From assembly GCA_946800325.1 (NCBI GenBank), contig OX326958.1, positions 64,398,366 to 64,462,365 on the forward strand: a stretch of 64,000 nt of DNA. The letters run 5' to 3'. Every line of letters starts with the position of its first letter. Position 1 is the first letter of the stretch. Below are positions 36,124 to 48,004 of this stretch, piece after piece. The position numbers were made by a program, and so were the translations under genes. The notes under the pieces are model-generated. The model made no database searches, was not told the origin of the DNA, and saw only the letters and a program-made list of their open reading frames with translations. The stretch comes from Luzula sylvatica. Taxonomy: Eukaryota; Streptophyta; Magnoliopsida; Poales; Juncaceae.

Positions 36124-36560
36124 TAGAGGTGGCAATCGGGCGGGTCGGGTCGGGTTCGGGTCGGGTCATTTCGGGTTCGGGTCGTTTCGGTTTGCGGGTC
36201 ATTCGGGTCATCGGGTCATTCGGGTCGCGGGTCGTTCGGGTTTCGGGTCATTCGGGTTCGGGTCGTTTCGGGTTTCGGGTCGTTCGGTTCCGGGTCGTTT
36301 CGGTTTTCGGGTCGTTCGGATCCGGGTCGTTTCGGTTTTCGGGTCGTTCGGGTTCGGGTCGTTTCGGTTTTCGGGTCGTTCGGTTCCGGGTCGTTTCGGT
36401 TTTCGGGTCGTTCGGTTCCGGGTCGTTTCGGTTTTCGGGTCGTTCGGTTTCGGGTCACTTCGGTTTCGGGTCATTCGATTCCTGATCGTTTAGATTTTCG
36501 GGTCGTTCGGTTCCAAATCGTTTTAATTTTCGGGTCATCAATTTCCGATCGTTCGGTTTC
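36124..36560. repeat. Left subterminal array of CGGGTCGTTCGG units in hAT
   Basis: About 20 units of 18-23 bp, variants of CGGGTCGTTCGGTTTTCGGG, start right after the TIR. The plus strand is G-rich. Spurious Gly/Arg-rich reading frames arise here. It ends with (TTA)n at 36566-36602. Confidence 0.9.
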
Positions 36561-36562
36561 GG

Positions 36563-36602
<40 letters not shown>

Positions 36603-36604
<2 letters not shown>

Positions 36605-38807
36605 TATGTGTATTTGTATTTGTATTTTTATCATTTGTATTTCATATTTGTCTTTTTATTCGTATTTGATAATTCGAAATTCTTATTTTATATTATTCGT
36701 ATTCGTATTTTTTATTCATAAATTTTTTGTAGTTCGTATTCGCAGATTTTTTTTTTGGTTTCTTTGTAAATGTTACTAATTATTTTTGGAAAAAATTATA
36801 TTATGAAAAAAATATATCGATATTGGAAAAAGTATATTAACCTTGAAATTTATTATTCACATTGAAATAATATATTAATAATGAGAATGATATATTAATT
36901 ATGAAAAAATATATTACTATTGAAAAAATTATATTGACATCAAAAAAATTATATTCACAATGAAAAAATTTCGTCCCATAAGATATACATTCAGTGATTA
37001 TTGAAAAAATCTTGTGTTTAGGTCACCCTTTTACTAAAATTAATTATATTTCAAAATTAATCAGTTTTATAAAAAATATATATTTATATTTTATTTATAT
37101 TAACAAAAGGATATTATAACCAATTTTGCGGTTTGCAGAGTTTTTTTTATATAATTACTAAAATTAAAATATACAATACACAATTTATTTTCCTATCTGC
37201 TAAAATAATTTTCATTTTCCCTCCCATTTTTCAGTTTCCCTCCTTGTTGAAATTTTTTCATTTTGCACGCGGGAACACAGTACACGAAGTTTCTTTCTCT
37301 ATCCTCCTTTCATTTCCATTCAAACACAGTACACGAAATTAAAATATACAATACACAATTGAAATACATATTTAAAATATGTGAGATCTCCAATTAATTT
37401 TTGCTCAAATTTCTAAAAATATGAAAAATTAATTTAGGATATTTTTAAAAAATAAATAATAACTCCAAAATTATTTCCCTCCAAAATATTTTGTTACTTT
37501 CCCTCCTCTTTTCATTTCTCATATTTTTAATTAAACTTTTAATATTTATATAATTATTGAACATATTAAAATTTAGGAATACATAGAAATATTCCTAACA
37601 TAAAAAAATAAATAATAACTCCAAAATTATCCCCCTCCAAAATATTTTGTTACCTTCCCTCCTCTTTTCATGTCTCATATTTTTAATTAAACTTTTAGTA
37701 TTAATATAATTATTGAACATATTAAATCTTTATACTTGTCATGCATGTTTGTGGGAAGCATGTCTGTTGGATATTCAATTTTTTGGCATCTCAAACAGAC
37801 AAATGCACAAGATTAATAAGAATGTGATATATTATTTTTTCAATACTTTATTTAATATCAATTATTACAAGAAAATTATATAGAAAAACAAAAATTTCAA
37901 TTAAGCGCCATTATATACTAGTTATTATTTTAATTAAGTGTATTAATTAGTTCATAAAATATATTATGGTAAAATTTGGAGAAATATATCATATTTAAAA
38001 TTAAAAATTCCAATATTTGGAGAAATATATCATGAGTCTTCGTGGGAGATGGATTGCATGGACATCATCAAATCACTAATTATTATTAACTTCTACCCCT
38101 CATTTTCTTTAAATGGATGACAAATAGCAAGGGCAAACCTAGTAATTACTATTAAAATAGAGGGCAAATAAATACAACATTCAAATGAACAAAATAGCGA
38201 AATAATCGGTGCAACCCATATCATGTCATAAATTTTTGAACATAATAATTATGACTAAATATTAAGTATTGTATTAATAATATATGTAAATATTAAGTAC
38301 TATATTATTAATAATATATCAATACTATTTAACATAATAATTATAAATATATTATGTCGTATCTATACAATGAAAATAAAAAATATTATAATAATAAAAA
38401 AGTACATTTGATAATTATAAATATATTATGTAGTATCCAATTAATTTTTGCTCAAATTTCTAAAAATATGAAAAATTAATTTAGGATATTTAAAAAAAAA
38501 AAGAAATAACTAGTAATGATATTTAAAAGTTACAATAGAAGAAGGTGTTCAAGATTACCAATTGAATAAGGAATAGATCCAATGAAATAATTACTCAATA
38601 AATTCCCTCAGTAATAAAATAAATGGAAACAAATAATTAAAAGTTCACAAGAAATATAAATGATGTAAATTATTTATTTATGTTTTTTACACAATTAAAT
38701 AAAAAATGGCGATAATCAGTAAATGAATTTGTACACAATTCGACATTTTTTTTAATAAATAATTTGTAAAATATATTAAGAAAGTATTATTATTAAAATA
38801 ACATGTA
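36603..38807. other. AT-rich internal hAT sequence without ORF
   Basis: The place where the N-terminal part of the transposase, including a BED zinc finger, would be expected. Only AT-rich DNA is seen, with a direct repeat of about 100 bp at 37438-37560 and 37605-37720 (shared CTCCAAAATATTTTGTTACY) and a later partial copy of the first phrase near 38450. Confidence 0.6.
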
Positions 38808-40485
38808 ATGAGTTATATTAGAACTATTCATGGTTTATTAAAGGAGTGGGGCATTGATAAAAAGATTTTTACATTAACATTGGATAATGCTAGTACCATG
38901 GATTGTATGCAAAGTTTGTTGCGTGATCAACTTTGCATCGATAATTTGTTGTTATGCGATGGCGAGTTTTTTCATATTAGGTGTTGCGCGCATATTTTGA
39001 ATCTTATCGTTTATAAACGAATCTCTTCGCAAGATAAGAGAGAATGTGAAGTATGTCAAGGGTTCCGAGGCTAGAAAAAATAAATTTAATGAATGTGTGA
39101 AACAATGTGGTGTGGATAGCTCGAGAGGGTTGTGGCTCGATGTAGCTACTAGGTGGAATTCTACATTCTTAATGATTGATAGGGCTTTATTGTACAAGAA
39201 TGTGTTTGCAAGTTTGCATAGGAATGATAGAAATTATGAACACCATCTCTCAAATGAGGAGTGGTCAAGAATTGAGAAAATTCATAATATTCTAGAACCG
39301 TTTTATGAAATTACAAATCTATTTTCCGGTACGGAATATCCTACGTCTAATTTGTATTTTATAAATGTTTGGAAGATTCAATTACGCTTGTTAAAATTGC
39401 TCGAAAGTACCGATGAGGATTTGAAAAAAATGGCGGAAGGAATGAAAAGGAAATTTGATAAATATTGGAATGATTATAGTCCGATTCTTTCACTCGGTAT
39501 AATATTTGATCCACGTTACAAATTGGAATTCGTGAAATATTCTTATCAAAAATTAGGTGATAATATGAAGTGGATGGATATCAAAACTCTTTTATATAAT
39601 TTATTCAAGGAGTACGATAAAGGTATTTCTTCTTCGTATCAATTTGTGGGCGATAATAATAATTTCCGATCTAATCGTCGGCGACTTGATGATGATATTA
39701 GTGTAAGTTTATTTTTATCATTTCATATATTATAAATATGCATCATTCTAATTTTTTAAGTTTGAATCAGGGAGTTATTTAATGGAACTTGAGATAATTA
39801 GTTACTGACATTAATATGGACTTGATGATTTTCTATCTTTTTGGGTCCATTCCAAATTTTTTATTTTAGTCACTGGCATGGGCCTTTTGCTTTTAAGTAT
39901 CAATCATTCTATTTTTATTTTAATCAGGGAATTAGTTAGTGACATTCGAAAATTTCATATATTGAGTTGTACTGACATGAATATGGACTTATTTTAAGTC
40001 CATTTCATATAAATTCATTTCATATTTTATAAGTATCAATCATTCTAATTTATTTTACTGATATGAATATGGATTTTAATAATTTTGTACAGGACTTCAA
40101 TAATTTTGAAAACAGAGAATCTTTCGCAAAAACTCAACTTGATTTATACTTGGATGAGCCTAGAAGTGATATTGAGTTGCCCCTTGATGTTCTTGGTTAT
40201 TGGAAGAAACATCAACATCGTTTTCCGGATCTTTCCATGATGGCGCGGGACATATTAACTATACCTATCACGACCGTGGCTTCCGAATCATCCTTTAGTA
40301 TGGGTGGTCGAACTTTGACCAAATGGAGAAGTTCACTTTTACCCGAAACTGCGGAAGTATTGGTTACTACCCGTAGTTGGTTATACGGATATGAAGGTAT
40401 AACAATATTAGAAAGTTCAATAAAATATGAACAAAATATATTTGAAATTGAAGATTGTATTAAATTTGAAACTTTCTATTGTTAA
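38808..40485 (+). pseudogene. Decayed hAT transposase
   Basis: Three recognisable pieces. 38808-39040 has TLDNASTMDCMQ and HIRCCAHILNLIV, the catalytic-core region with the conserved Cys/His-Ala-Asn-Leu motif. A frameshift lies near 39035-39050, after which 39046-39720 continues with YVKGSEARKNKFNECVKQ, WLDVATRWNSTFLMIDRAL and a conserved FDPRYKLEFV. After an intron-like or decayed gap, 40063-40485 holds the C-terminal hAT dimerisation domain (DVLGYWKKHQHRFPDLSMMA, ASESSFSMGGR). The N-terminal domain is absent, so the copy cannot be autonomous. Confidence 0.88.
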
Positions 40486-41089
40486 ATTAGAATGAAAATA
40501 TATGGTAATATGTTTTTTTTGTATAATAGATAGTTCTACCGTGGTGGAGGAAATTGTTGGAGAAGACATAAGCATCGAGTAATCTAAATTAGTCATTAAC
40601 TAATAAGGTAATTAGAATTATTAATTGTTTTGTCAATATATTTTCCTAATATTGTGATTTTTTATTCTCATTTTTAGCTATCTAGAAAATCAAAGAGGAT
40701 TTTGCAAATATGGACTTCTCTTATAATGAATTTTATTTGGATAATTATTAACTTTTGGTTTGCGATAATTATAACTATGTTTTGAATGATTGTTGAGCTA
40801 CTTGCTCTTCAAATCTATATGTTGTTATAAACTTAAGTATATTTACGTTACGTATGTTTATTGTATGTATAATTTGATGTTAAATATTAGTAGAATTTGT
40901 ATTTGTCATGCATGTATGTTGATGTTAATTTTTTTGGCATTTCAAAAAAAATATTCAATATTCAAATATATGCGCAAGACAAAAAAAAATAAGATACACA
41001 TGATATATTATTTTATTTAATATTAATTATTACAAGAAAATCATATAAAAAAAAAAATTTCATGCAGAACATTTGATATGTATCTCGGG

Positions 41090-41435
41090 TTTCAAGTCAT
41101 TTCAATGTCGGGTCATTCGGGTTCGGTTCGATTTCGGTTTCGGGTCATTCGGGTTTCGGGTCATTCGGGTTCGGTTCCATTTCGGGTTCGGGTCATTCGG
41201 GTTTCGGGTCGTTCGGGTTTCGGGTCATTCGGGTTCGGGTCGATTTCGGATTCGGGTCATTCGGTTTCGGGTCGATTTCGGGTTCGGGTCAATCGGGTTC
41301 GGGTCGATTTCGGGTTCGGGTCATTCGGTTTCGGTTTCGGGTTCGGGTTCGGGTCGTTGACTTGTCAACATTTTCGGGTCGGGTCGGGTTCGGGTTCGGG
41401 CGGGTCGGGTCATTTTTTCGGGTCGGGTCAGATTT
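41090..41435. repeat. Right subterminal array of CGGGTCATTCGGGTT units in hAT
   Basis: The same kind of units as at the left end, in the same orientation (G-rich on the plus strand), ending next to the right TIR. Inverted subterminal repeats would be the usual arrangement. Confidence 0.9.
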
Positions 41436-41454
41436 TGCCACCTCTAGACGTAAT

Positions 41455-41957
41455 GTCGAACGATTCGCCCTCTTCATCCGCATCCAATTTTGATTCCTTT
41501 GCCATTGGAGTGTCACTCGTTTTAGTTTGGTCCAACTCGAATCTCTTTAATAATTCGCGAGTGTACTTTGATTGGTTGACGAAAATTCCTTCACTTGATT
41601 GTGTGACTTGAAGACCCAGGAAGAATTTTAACTCTCCCATCATACTCATGGCAAATTCACTGTGCATAAGAATAGAGAATTCTTCGGCAAGAGCCGCATC
41701 ACTTGATCCAAAAATAATATCATCTACGTAAATTTGAACAAGTAAAATGGATACTCCCTTTTTACGTGTGAAGAGGGTGGTGTCGATTATACCTCTCATG
41801 AAACCATTTGAGGTGAGAAATGAGGATAGTCGATCGTACCATGCTCGTGGGGCTTGTTTCAATCCGTATAGGGCTTTTGAGAGTTTGCACACGTAATCGG
41901 GGAATTTAGGATCCTTAAATCCCGGTGGTTGCTCAACGTAGACTTCTTCTTCGATTT
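41455..41957 (-). pseudogene. Sirevirus-like pol, central RT part
   Basis: Open frame between the two insertions. It reads EEEVYVEQPPGFKDPKFPDY, CKLSKALYGLKQAPRAWYD, the RT catalytic YVDDIIFGS, and FFLGLQVTQSSEGIFVNQSK. Bounded on the left by the hAT target duplication and on the right by the GATTT target duplication (41953-41957). Confidence 0.92.
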
Positions 41958-42918
41958 TGTTGGGTATCGACGTCACTACCGAGCCCCGCGCAGCGGATTG
42001 AGAGGCCCGGTCCGACCCGATCCCGAGGACCACGTCAACGACCCGAAAGTACGAATCATGAAATGCATCTAACCTATGAAATTAACGCTTAATTCATAGA
42101 GAATCATACCGCGTGAAATTGATCACGGAGACGGGTTGACTCTGTTAGCTGCTGCTTGCTTCGATTCCGGCGACACGCACGTCCCACGCCCGCGCGATTC
42201 GACACCTAATACGAAGCTCCGATTTGTCGTATACAACCGGAATTTATCCGGTTCGTCTCCGACCTTGCTCGTCCTTGCTCTCGATTGATCACAGTCGAAG
42301 ATCTCAGTTGAGATCTCTCTACTCGTATCCACCTCGAGCTAACGTCTTTCTGTTGCGGCGAATTCCCCTAAAATTCCCGCAAAATTGCTCAAAACAATCT
42401 CCAATTCTCCTTCACTTGTCACACAAGTTTCTCTCTTCTTCTCAAGAATTAGGTCTAGCAGCCAGAGAGAGAGAGGAAGAAGAATCCACAGATCTTATAT
42501 TAATCTGAGAGTTAATGGTGTATTAATTAGTATCAGAAACTGCTAATCCAGAATTCGGATCACTGTGCGTCATGACGCACGATATGGTGCGTCATGACGC
42601 ACAAGTCACATTTACTTGGATATAGCCGTTACACAGTGTACCGTCATGACGCACGATAACGTCCGTCATGACGCACCACTCATGTGTACCGTCATGACGC
42701 AAGATAACTTGCGTCATGACGCACTACTCACAGATTGGCTTTCTCAGAATTACTCTATTGTGCGTCATGACGCACAATTTGGTGCGTCATGACGCACCAT
42801 GTAATTTCTGCCAGATTTGCATAATCTTATTATGCATCCAATCGTTCCGACGAACACGTATGTTTGTCTACACTCATTTGTACATTCAACTAGTTGATCT
42901 GTAACTGTATTTCCTTCA
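41958..42918 (-). repeat. 3' LTR of the young Copia element
   Basis: TGTTGGGTATCGACG to TGTATTTCCTTCA on the plus strand. Contains eight CATG-centred palindromes in four pairs at 42565-42800. Confidence 0.95.
42565..42800. repeat. Four pairs of GTSCGTCATGACGSAC palindromes in LTR
   Basis: The perfect GTGCGTCATGACGCAC occurs at 42565-42580 and 42587-42602 and again as the last pair (near 42760 and 42783). The two middle pairs (near 42642/42661 and 42689/42710) have weaker outer arms. Members of a pair are 6-8 bp apart. The same cluster is in the other LTR (50153-50388). Confidence 0.95.
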
Positions 42919-44029
42919 GTCTCCCACTCAGTTCAAGATCCAACTAAAGAAAATACTAGCGTACATCTCATGTACACATAACCTCAGAGATTGAAATTTA
43001 AGCCCGAAATAAGACAGCTCTATGTGTGACCGCGTAGGTTCGTATCAAGCAATGGTAGCAAACTTATGCCCAAGTTTACGGGCTCATGAGAGGGATCTAG
43101 GAAGAAATCCATCATAGCTTTCCCACGTTGAAAACGAAAATGATTGTGATCATTTATACCCATCTCGAACGGTGGTGTTTAGTTCTCTTGTTCACGATAT
43201 CCGTCAATCAAAAGGCACGGTAATAGTCATCCTTATAATTTGATTGACTAAACTTATTGTCTCGATACCGAATTGAATCAACAAACACAATCGATATTAA
43301 CAATTTAATATCATTGACTCTGGCCAGAGATTTCGTTGATCAATTCATCGATAGGCCTAAGGGATATCTCTTTCTCTCGAAAGGAACAATTTCCATCTTG
43401 ATGATTCACATCAAATTCCGTGTTTCAGATAACACCCGATCATAATCCTATGACCATCCTGTTACAGATAGTGGAAGATTATATCTAAGCATCATGTTAC
43501 GCACGAAAAATGATCCATGATCATCTCAAGTGTGAAGAACTAAGACCCCATTCGTTACGATTCCATCTACAATGACTAAACCATGTCATGGTATCGCACT
43601 TTTGGTCAAGTCACAATATGCATAGCCTAATGCATATCCATATTCCCAATTTGACAAACTCTTTGTCCTATGATTAGCAAAACATAATCATCATCTCGGC
43701 GAATATGCTAGTGTACATGTTAGTCTATTATCTTATAATAGATATACTTATCACATAAGTATCCTAATCATGACTAGGGACGTTTTTGAAATATAACTTT
43801 TGAAATGTGACGGTTTTACTTAGCATGATCACGTATCATGTAGACGCTCACACAAGTTATAAATCAAGGTTCGTGTAATCATATTACACAACCACGCACA
43901 AGTTTTCATATAAGAGATAAATGCAAATGAAATATAAAATTTTTGAAATTGCATTAATATAGCATAAAGTCTTGGGTGATACATCGTTTACAACAAATAA
44001 CTCATCATAACAACTATTGTTTTAGATAA
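42919..44029. other. 3' untranslated internal region of the young Copia element
   Basis: Begins, in element orientation, with the PPT (GAGTGGGAGAC next to the LTR, 42919-42929). The rest is non-coding. No further ORF or repeat recognised in about 1.1 kb, which is long for a Copia 3' region. Confidence 0.7.
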
Positions 44030-47000
44030 CTACAAACCAACTTCCTCCTCTAGGTATCTCAAACCTATAGTTCTAGCATGACGATCATGCTTCGCAATTG
44101 GAAGAGGTTTCGTAAACGGATCTGCCACATTCTCGTCAGTATCAATCTTCAAAATCACAACATCCTGCCTATGTAAAATCTCACGAATCAAGTGAAATTT
44201 ACGCAAGATGTGTTTGGAGCGATGATGCGATCTCGGTTCCTTGGCCTGTGCTATTGCTCCAGTGTTGTCACAATACACAGCCACGGGTTCCGAGATGCTC
44301 GGTACGACACCAAGTTCAGTCACGAACTTCTTGACCCAAACCGCCTCCTTTGCGGCTTCTGAAGCCGCGATGTATTCTGCTTCCGTCGTAGAGTCAGCAA
44401 CTGTCGGTTGTTTGGAACTCTTCCATATAACCGCGCCACCGTTCAAACAAAACACGTACCCACTTTGTGATCGAAAATCATCGGTACATGTTTGGAAACT
44501 GGCATCAGTGTAACCTGTTACAACCAATCCATTATCCTTGCCACCATACACTAAAAACTGATCCTTAGTTCTTCGTAAGTACTTGAGGATAGTTTTCACG
44601 GCTTGCCAATGCGGATCACCTGGATTCGATTGGTAACGTGATAAGACGCTCAATGCATACGATACGTCAGGTCTCGTACAGATCATGGCATACATGATAG
44701 ATCCAACCGCCGAAGCGTATGGAACCTTATCCATGTTACTTTTCTCTTCGCTCGATGTCGGACATTGAGCTTTCGAAAAGTTTATACCACTCGACATGGG
44801 AAGAAACCCTTTCTTAGAGTTTTGCATGAAAAATCTTTTCAGCACCTTGTCGATGTACGTACTCTGACTTAGGCCGAGGAGTCTCTTGGATCTATCTCTA
44901 TAGATCCTCACGCCTAAAATATAGGCGGCCTCTCCTAAATCTTTCATAGCGAAACGAGTATTCAAATACTTCTTAACATCCGATAACATTGGAATGTCGT
45001 TTCCTATGATTAATATATCGTCCACATAAAGAACAAGAAATACTACGCGGCTCCCACTAACCTTCTTATATACACAAGGTTCTTCTTCGTTCTTGATAAA
45101 ATCATACTCGCTTATGACTTCATCAAAACGAATATTCCAACTCCGAGAAGCTTGTTTCAGTCCATATATGGACCTTTGAAGCTTGCATACTCTATTAGGA
45201 TTCTTTGGATCGATAAAACCTTCGGGTTGTGTCATGTACACATCCTCCGATAATTTCCCGTTAAGGAAAGCGGTTTTAACATCCATTTGCCATATCTCAT
45301 AGTCATAATATGCGGCTATGGCAAGAATAATCCTTATAGACTTAAGCATGGCTACCGGCGAAAATGTTTCATCATAGTCAACACCATGAATTTGCTTGAA
45401 ACCTTTCGCTACCAACCGTGCTTTGTAAGTATGCACATTCCCATCCATGTCGGTTTTCTTCTTGAAAACCCACTTACACCCGACGGGTTTAACCAAGGGT
45501 GGTGGATCAATCAAGTTCCAAACTTGATTATCATACATGGATTGGATCTCGGACTTCATGGCATCATGCCATTTGTCGGAATCTTCGCTCAACATAGCAT
45601 CTTTGTAGGTTGTCGGCTCATCATCTATGAGTTCGACGTTGCCTTCATCAGTCACGATAAATCCATATCGTACTGGTTCCAGCCGGGTCCTACTAGACCT
45701 ACGAGGAGCACCTTGTGCTATTGGCTCGACATCCTCAACTATTGATGGATTCGGGTCAACATCCATCGGTTCAATGTTTATTTCTGAATCTCGAACCTCT
45801 TCGAGATCAATTTTACTCCCACTAGCTCGTTGAGATATAAAATCCTCCTCCAAGAAGGTACCTCTTCGAGCTACGAAAACCTTGTTTTCCTCGGGATTGT
45901 AGAAATAATATCCTTTAGTTTCCTTAGGATATCCTACAAATAAACATTTTTCAGATTTGGGTTCGAGTTTATCCGAAAACATTTTTCGAACATAAACATC
46001 ACATCCCCAAATTCTAATAAAAGATAACACCGGAGGTTGTCCGGTCCACATCTCATATGGTGTCTTTTGAACCGATTTAGAAGGTAAGCGGTTTATCAAA
46101 AAAGCCGCTGTCTCAAGGGCATATCCCCAAAACGATTTTGGGAGACTAGTTTGACTCATCATAGATCGAACCATATTCAATAAGGTCCGATTCCTCCTCT
46201 CGGACACGCCATTCCATTGAGGCGTTCCAGGTGGAGTCAATTGTGAAACGATTCCACAATCTTTGAGATGATCTTCAAACTCATAGCTCAAATACTCGCC
46301 TCCTCGATCTGATCGAAGTGCTTTGATTGTCTTGCCAAGTTGATTTTGAACCTCATTCTGAAATTCTTTGAACTTTTCAAAAGATTCAGATTTGTTACGC
46401 ATTAAGTAGATATACCCATATCTACTAAAATCATCCGTAAACGTTATGAAGTATCGATAACCTCCTCTTGCCTCAGTACTCATTGGACCACATACATCAG
46501 AATGTATAAGTTCCAATAGTTCCTTGGACCTTTCTCCAACTTTTGAGAATGGTGCTTTTGTCATCTTGCCAAGTAAACAAGATTCGCATTGTCCATATGA
46601 ATCAAATTCAAATGAATCCAAAAGTCCATCCTTATGGAGTTTTGAGATGCGCTTCTCGTTTATATGGCCAAGTCGACAATGCCAAAAGTAAGTTTTACTA
46701 TCAACTTTAGGTTTAATCCGATTCGTGTTTATATTATAGATTGATTTATCATTTGTGTAATTCATATCTAAAATGTAAAGACCATTTTCTAATAGAACAT
46801 TTCCATAGAATAAATTATCCTTACAAATAGAAAATTCATTATTCTTAATAATAAATTCATAACCATCATTAGCTAGTCTAGACACACTAATAATGTTTTT
46901 ACACAAACTTGGAACAAAATAACAATTATTTAGTTCTAAAATAAATCCACTCGGTAAAGTAATAAAAATATCTCCGACGGCCAATGCAGCAACGCTTGCT

Positions 47001-48004
47001 CCATTCCCTACTCGAAAATCCACTTCACCGCGTGTTAACTTCCTTCTATTTTGAAGAACCTGCATATTTCGACAAATATGAGTTCCACAACCGGTATCTA
47101 ATACCCAATTGTCCAAAATTGAAATGTTAACATCTATAATAGTCATACCTGCGGTTCCGGCTTCCAAAGCCTTCCCCTTGCTTTTCTTCACCTCCTCGAG
47201 GTAAATCTTGCAATTTCTCTTCCAATGCCCAGTCTTTTTGCAATGGAAGCAGGTGACATCCTCAGATTTCTCCTTTCCTTTAGTCTTCGGTTTGGACAAC
47301 GACTTGCCCGCACCGCCCTTGGACTTTTGTTTCTTACGAATCCCACCTTGAATCATGAGGACATCCCTAGCAACTCTTGCTTTGGGTTCCCCCGATGCCT
47401 TAAGCATCTCCGACTCAAAGTTCTTGAGCATCCCATGGAGCTCGGGAATCGTCTTGTTCATCGAATGCATATGATAGTTCGTTACGAAAGTTGAGAAAAT
47501 CGGTGGCAATGCACATAAGATCAAATCTTGTTGCATTATTGGTGACACCTTTTCTCCCAATTTCTCGAGACGATCAATCAATGATTGTACCTTTAACACG
47601 TGAGTGCTAACCGAAGATCCGTTAGGCATCTTACAGTTAACCAACTCCTTTAACGTATTGAACCTTTCAATGCGTTCTTGCTCTTGGAACATTTCCTTGA
47701 GCGTGGCGTTAATTTCGTACGCATCCGAATCCTCGAACTGCTTCTGCAAGTTCGCGTCCATACATGCCAACATGAGGCATGTCACGTCATTTGACTCCTT
47801 CTTAAGTTTGTCAAATGCCGCCTTTTCTTCGGGCGAAGCGTTCTCGTCGGGAGTAACCATCTTCGTGTCTAACACGTGACTTTTGCACTCTTGCCTAAGA
47901 ACAATTCTTAGGTTACGGTGCCAGTCAAGATAGTTCTTGCCGACTAGCTTCTCCCTCTCCAATACCGATCTAATCGACATTGAGTTGGTGTTGCTTGATG
48001 TCAT
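44030..48004 (-). CDS. Copia gag-pol polyprotein, intact, 1324 residues
   Basis: Single open frame. Gag (1-280): UBN2-type capsid region, then zinc knuckle CFHCKKTGHWKRNC (C-x2-C-x4-H-x4-C). Protease: NWVLDTGCGTHIC with the catalytic DTG. Integrase: zinc-binding FWHCRLGHINEKRI...CESCLLGKM, then the DDE core HSDVCGPM, FTDDFSRYGYIY, RSDRGGEY and WNGVSERRNRTLL. Reverse transcriptase: WQMDVKTAFLNGKLSEDVYM, YGLKQASRSWNI, catalytic YVDDILIIGN. RNase H: GYTDASFQTC, TTEAEYIAASEAAKEA, YCDNTGAIAQAKEPRSHHRS. Ends DPFTKPLPI...LEEEVGL. All catalytic residues I can locate are present. A relative, much decayed, is at 27392-30496. Confidence 0.96.
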   Translation of the reverse strand: MTSSNTNSMSIRSVLEREKLVGKNYLDWHRNLRIVLRQECKSHVLDTKMVTPDENASPEEKAAFDKLKKESNDVTCLMLACMDANLQKQFEDSDAYEINATLKEMFQEQERIERFNTLKELVNCKMPNGSSVSTHVLKVQSLIDRLEKLGEKVSPIMQQDLILCALPPIFSTFVTNYHMHSMNKTIPELHGMLKNFESEMLKASGEPKARVARDVLMIQGGIRKKQKSKGGAGKSLSKPKTKGKEKSEDVTCFHCKKTGHWKRNCKIYLEEVKKSKGKALEAGTAGMTIIDVNISILDNWVLDTGCGTHICRNMQVLQNRRKLTRGEVDFRVGNGASVAALAVGDIFITLPSGFILELNNCYFVPSLCKNIISVSRLANDGYEFIIKNNEFSICKDNLFYGNVLLENGLYILDMNYTNDKSIYNINTNRIKPKVDSKTYFWHCRLGHINEKRISKLHKDGLLDSFEFDSYGQCESCLLGKMTKAPFSKVGERSKELLELIHSDVCGPMSTEARGGYRYFITFTDDFSRYGYIYLMRNKSESFEKFKEFQNEVQNQLGKTIKALRSDRGGEYLSYEFEDHLKDCGIVSQLTPPGTPQWNGVSERRNRTLLNMVRSMMSQTSLPKSFWGYALETAAFLINRLPSKSVQKTPYEMWTGQPPVLSFIRIWGCDVYVRKMFSDKLEPKSEKCLFVGYPKETKGYYFYNPEENKVFVARRGTFLEEDFISQRASGSKIDLEEVRDSEINIEPMDVDPNPSIVEDVEPIAQGAPRRSSRTRLEPVRYGFIVTDEGNVELIDDEPTTYKDAMLSEDSDKWHDAMKSEIQSMYDNQVWNLIDPPPLVKPVGCKWVFKKKTDMDGNVHTYKARLVAKGFKQIHGVDYDETFSPVAMLKSIRIILAIAAYYDYEIWQMDVKTAFLNGKLSEDVYMTQPEGFIDPKNPNRVCKLQRSIYGLKQASRSWNIRFDEVISEYDFIKNEEEPCVYKKVSGSRVVFLVLYVDDILIIGNDIPMLSDVKKYLNTRFAMKDLGEAAYILGVRIYRDRSKRLLGLSQSTYIDKVLKRFFMQNSKKGFLPMSSGINFSKAQCPTSSEEKSNMDKVPYASAVGSIMYAMICTRPDVSYALSVLSRYQSNPGDPHWQAVKTILKYLRRTKDQFLVYGGKDNGLVVTGYTDASFQTCTDDFRSQSGYVFCLNGGAVIWKSSKQPTVADSTTEAEYIAASEAAKEAVWVKKFVTELGVVPSISEPVAVYCDNTGAIAQAKEPRSHHRSKHILRKFHLIREILHRQDVVILKIDTDENVADPFTKPLPIAKHDRHARTIGLRYLEEEVGL

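Larger units (their letters stand above)
36124..41446 (+). mobile_element. hAT-superfamily DNA transposon inserted in Sirevirus-like pol
   Basis: GACGTAAT is duplicated exactly on both sides (36116-36123 and 41447-41454), the 8-bp length typical of hAT. Termini are perfect 12-bp TIRs TAGAGGTGGCAA...TTGCCACCTCTA. The element is 5323 bp and carries a decayed transposase (38808-40485). Removing the element and one target copy restores continuity of the pol frame, which fixes the order of events. Confidence 0.95.

Noticed and set aside
36129..36485. Gly/Arg/Phe-rich reading frames in both strands
   Set aside because: They are translations of the CGGGTCGTTCGG tandem array at the hAT end; the same occurs at 41073-41611.
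42123..42508. Reading frames on both strands repeated at 49711-50096
   Set aside because: They lie in the two LTRs of the young Copia element and have no protein resemblance.
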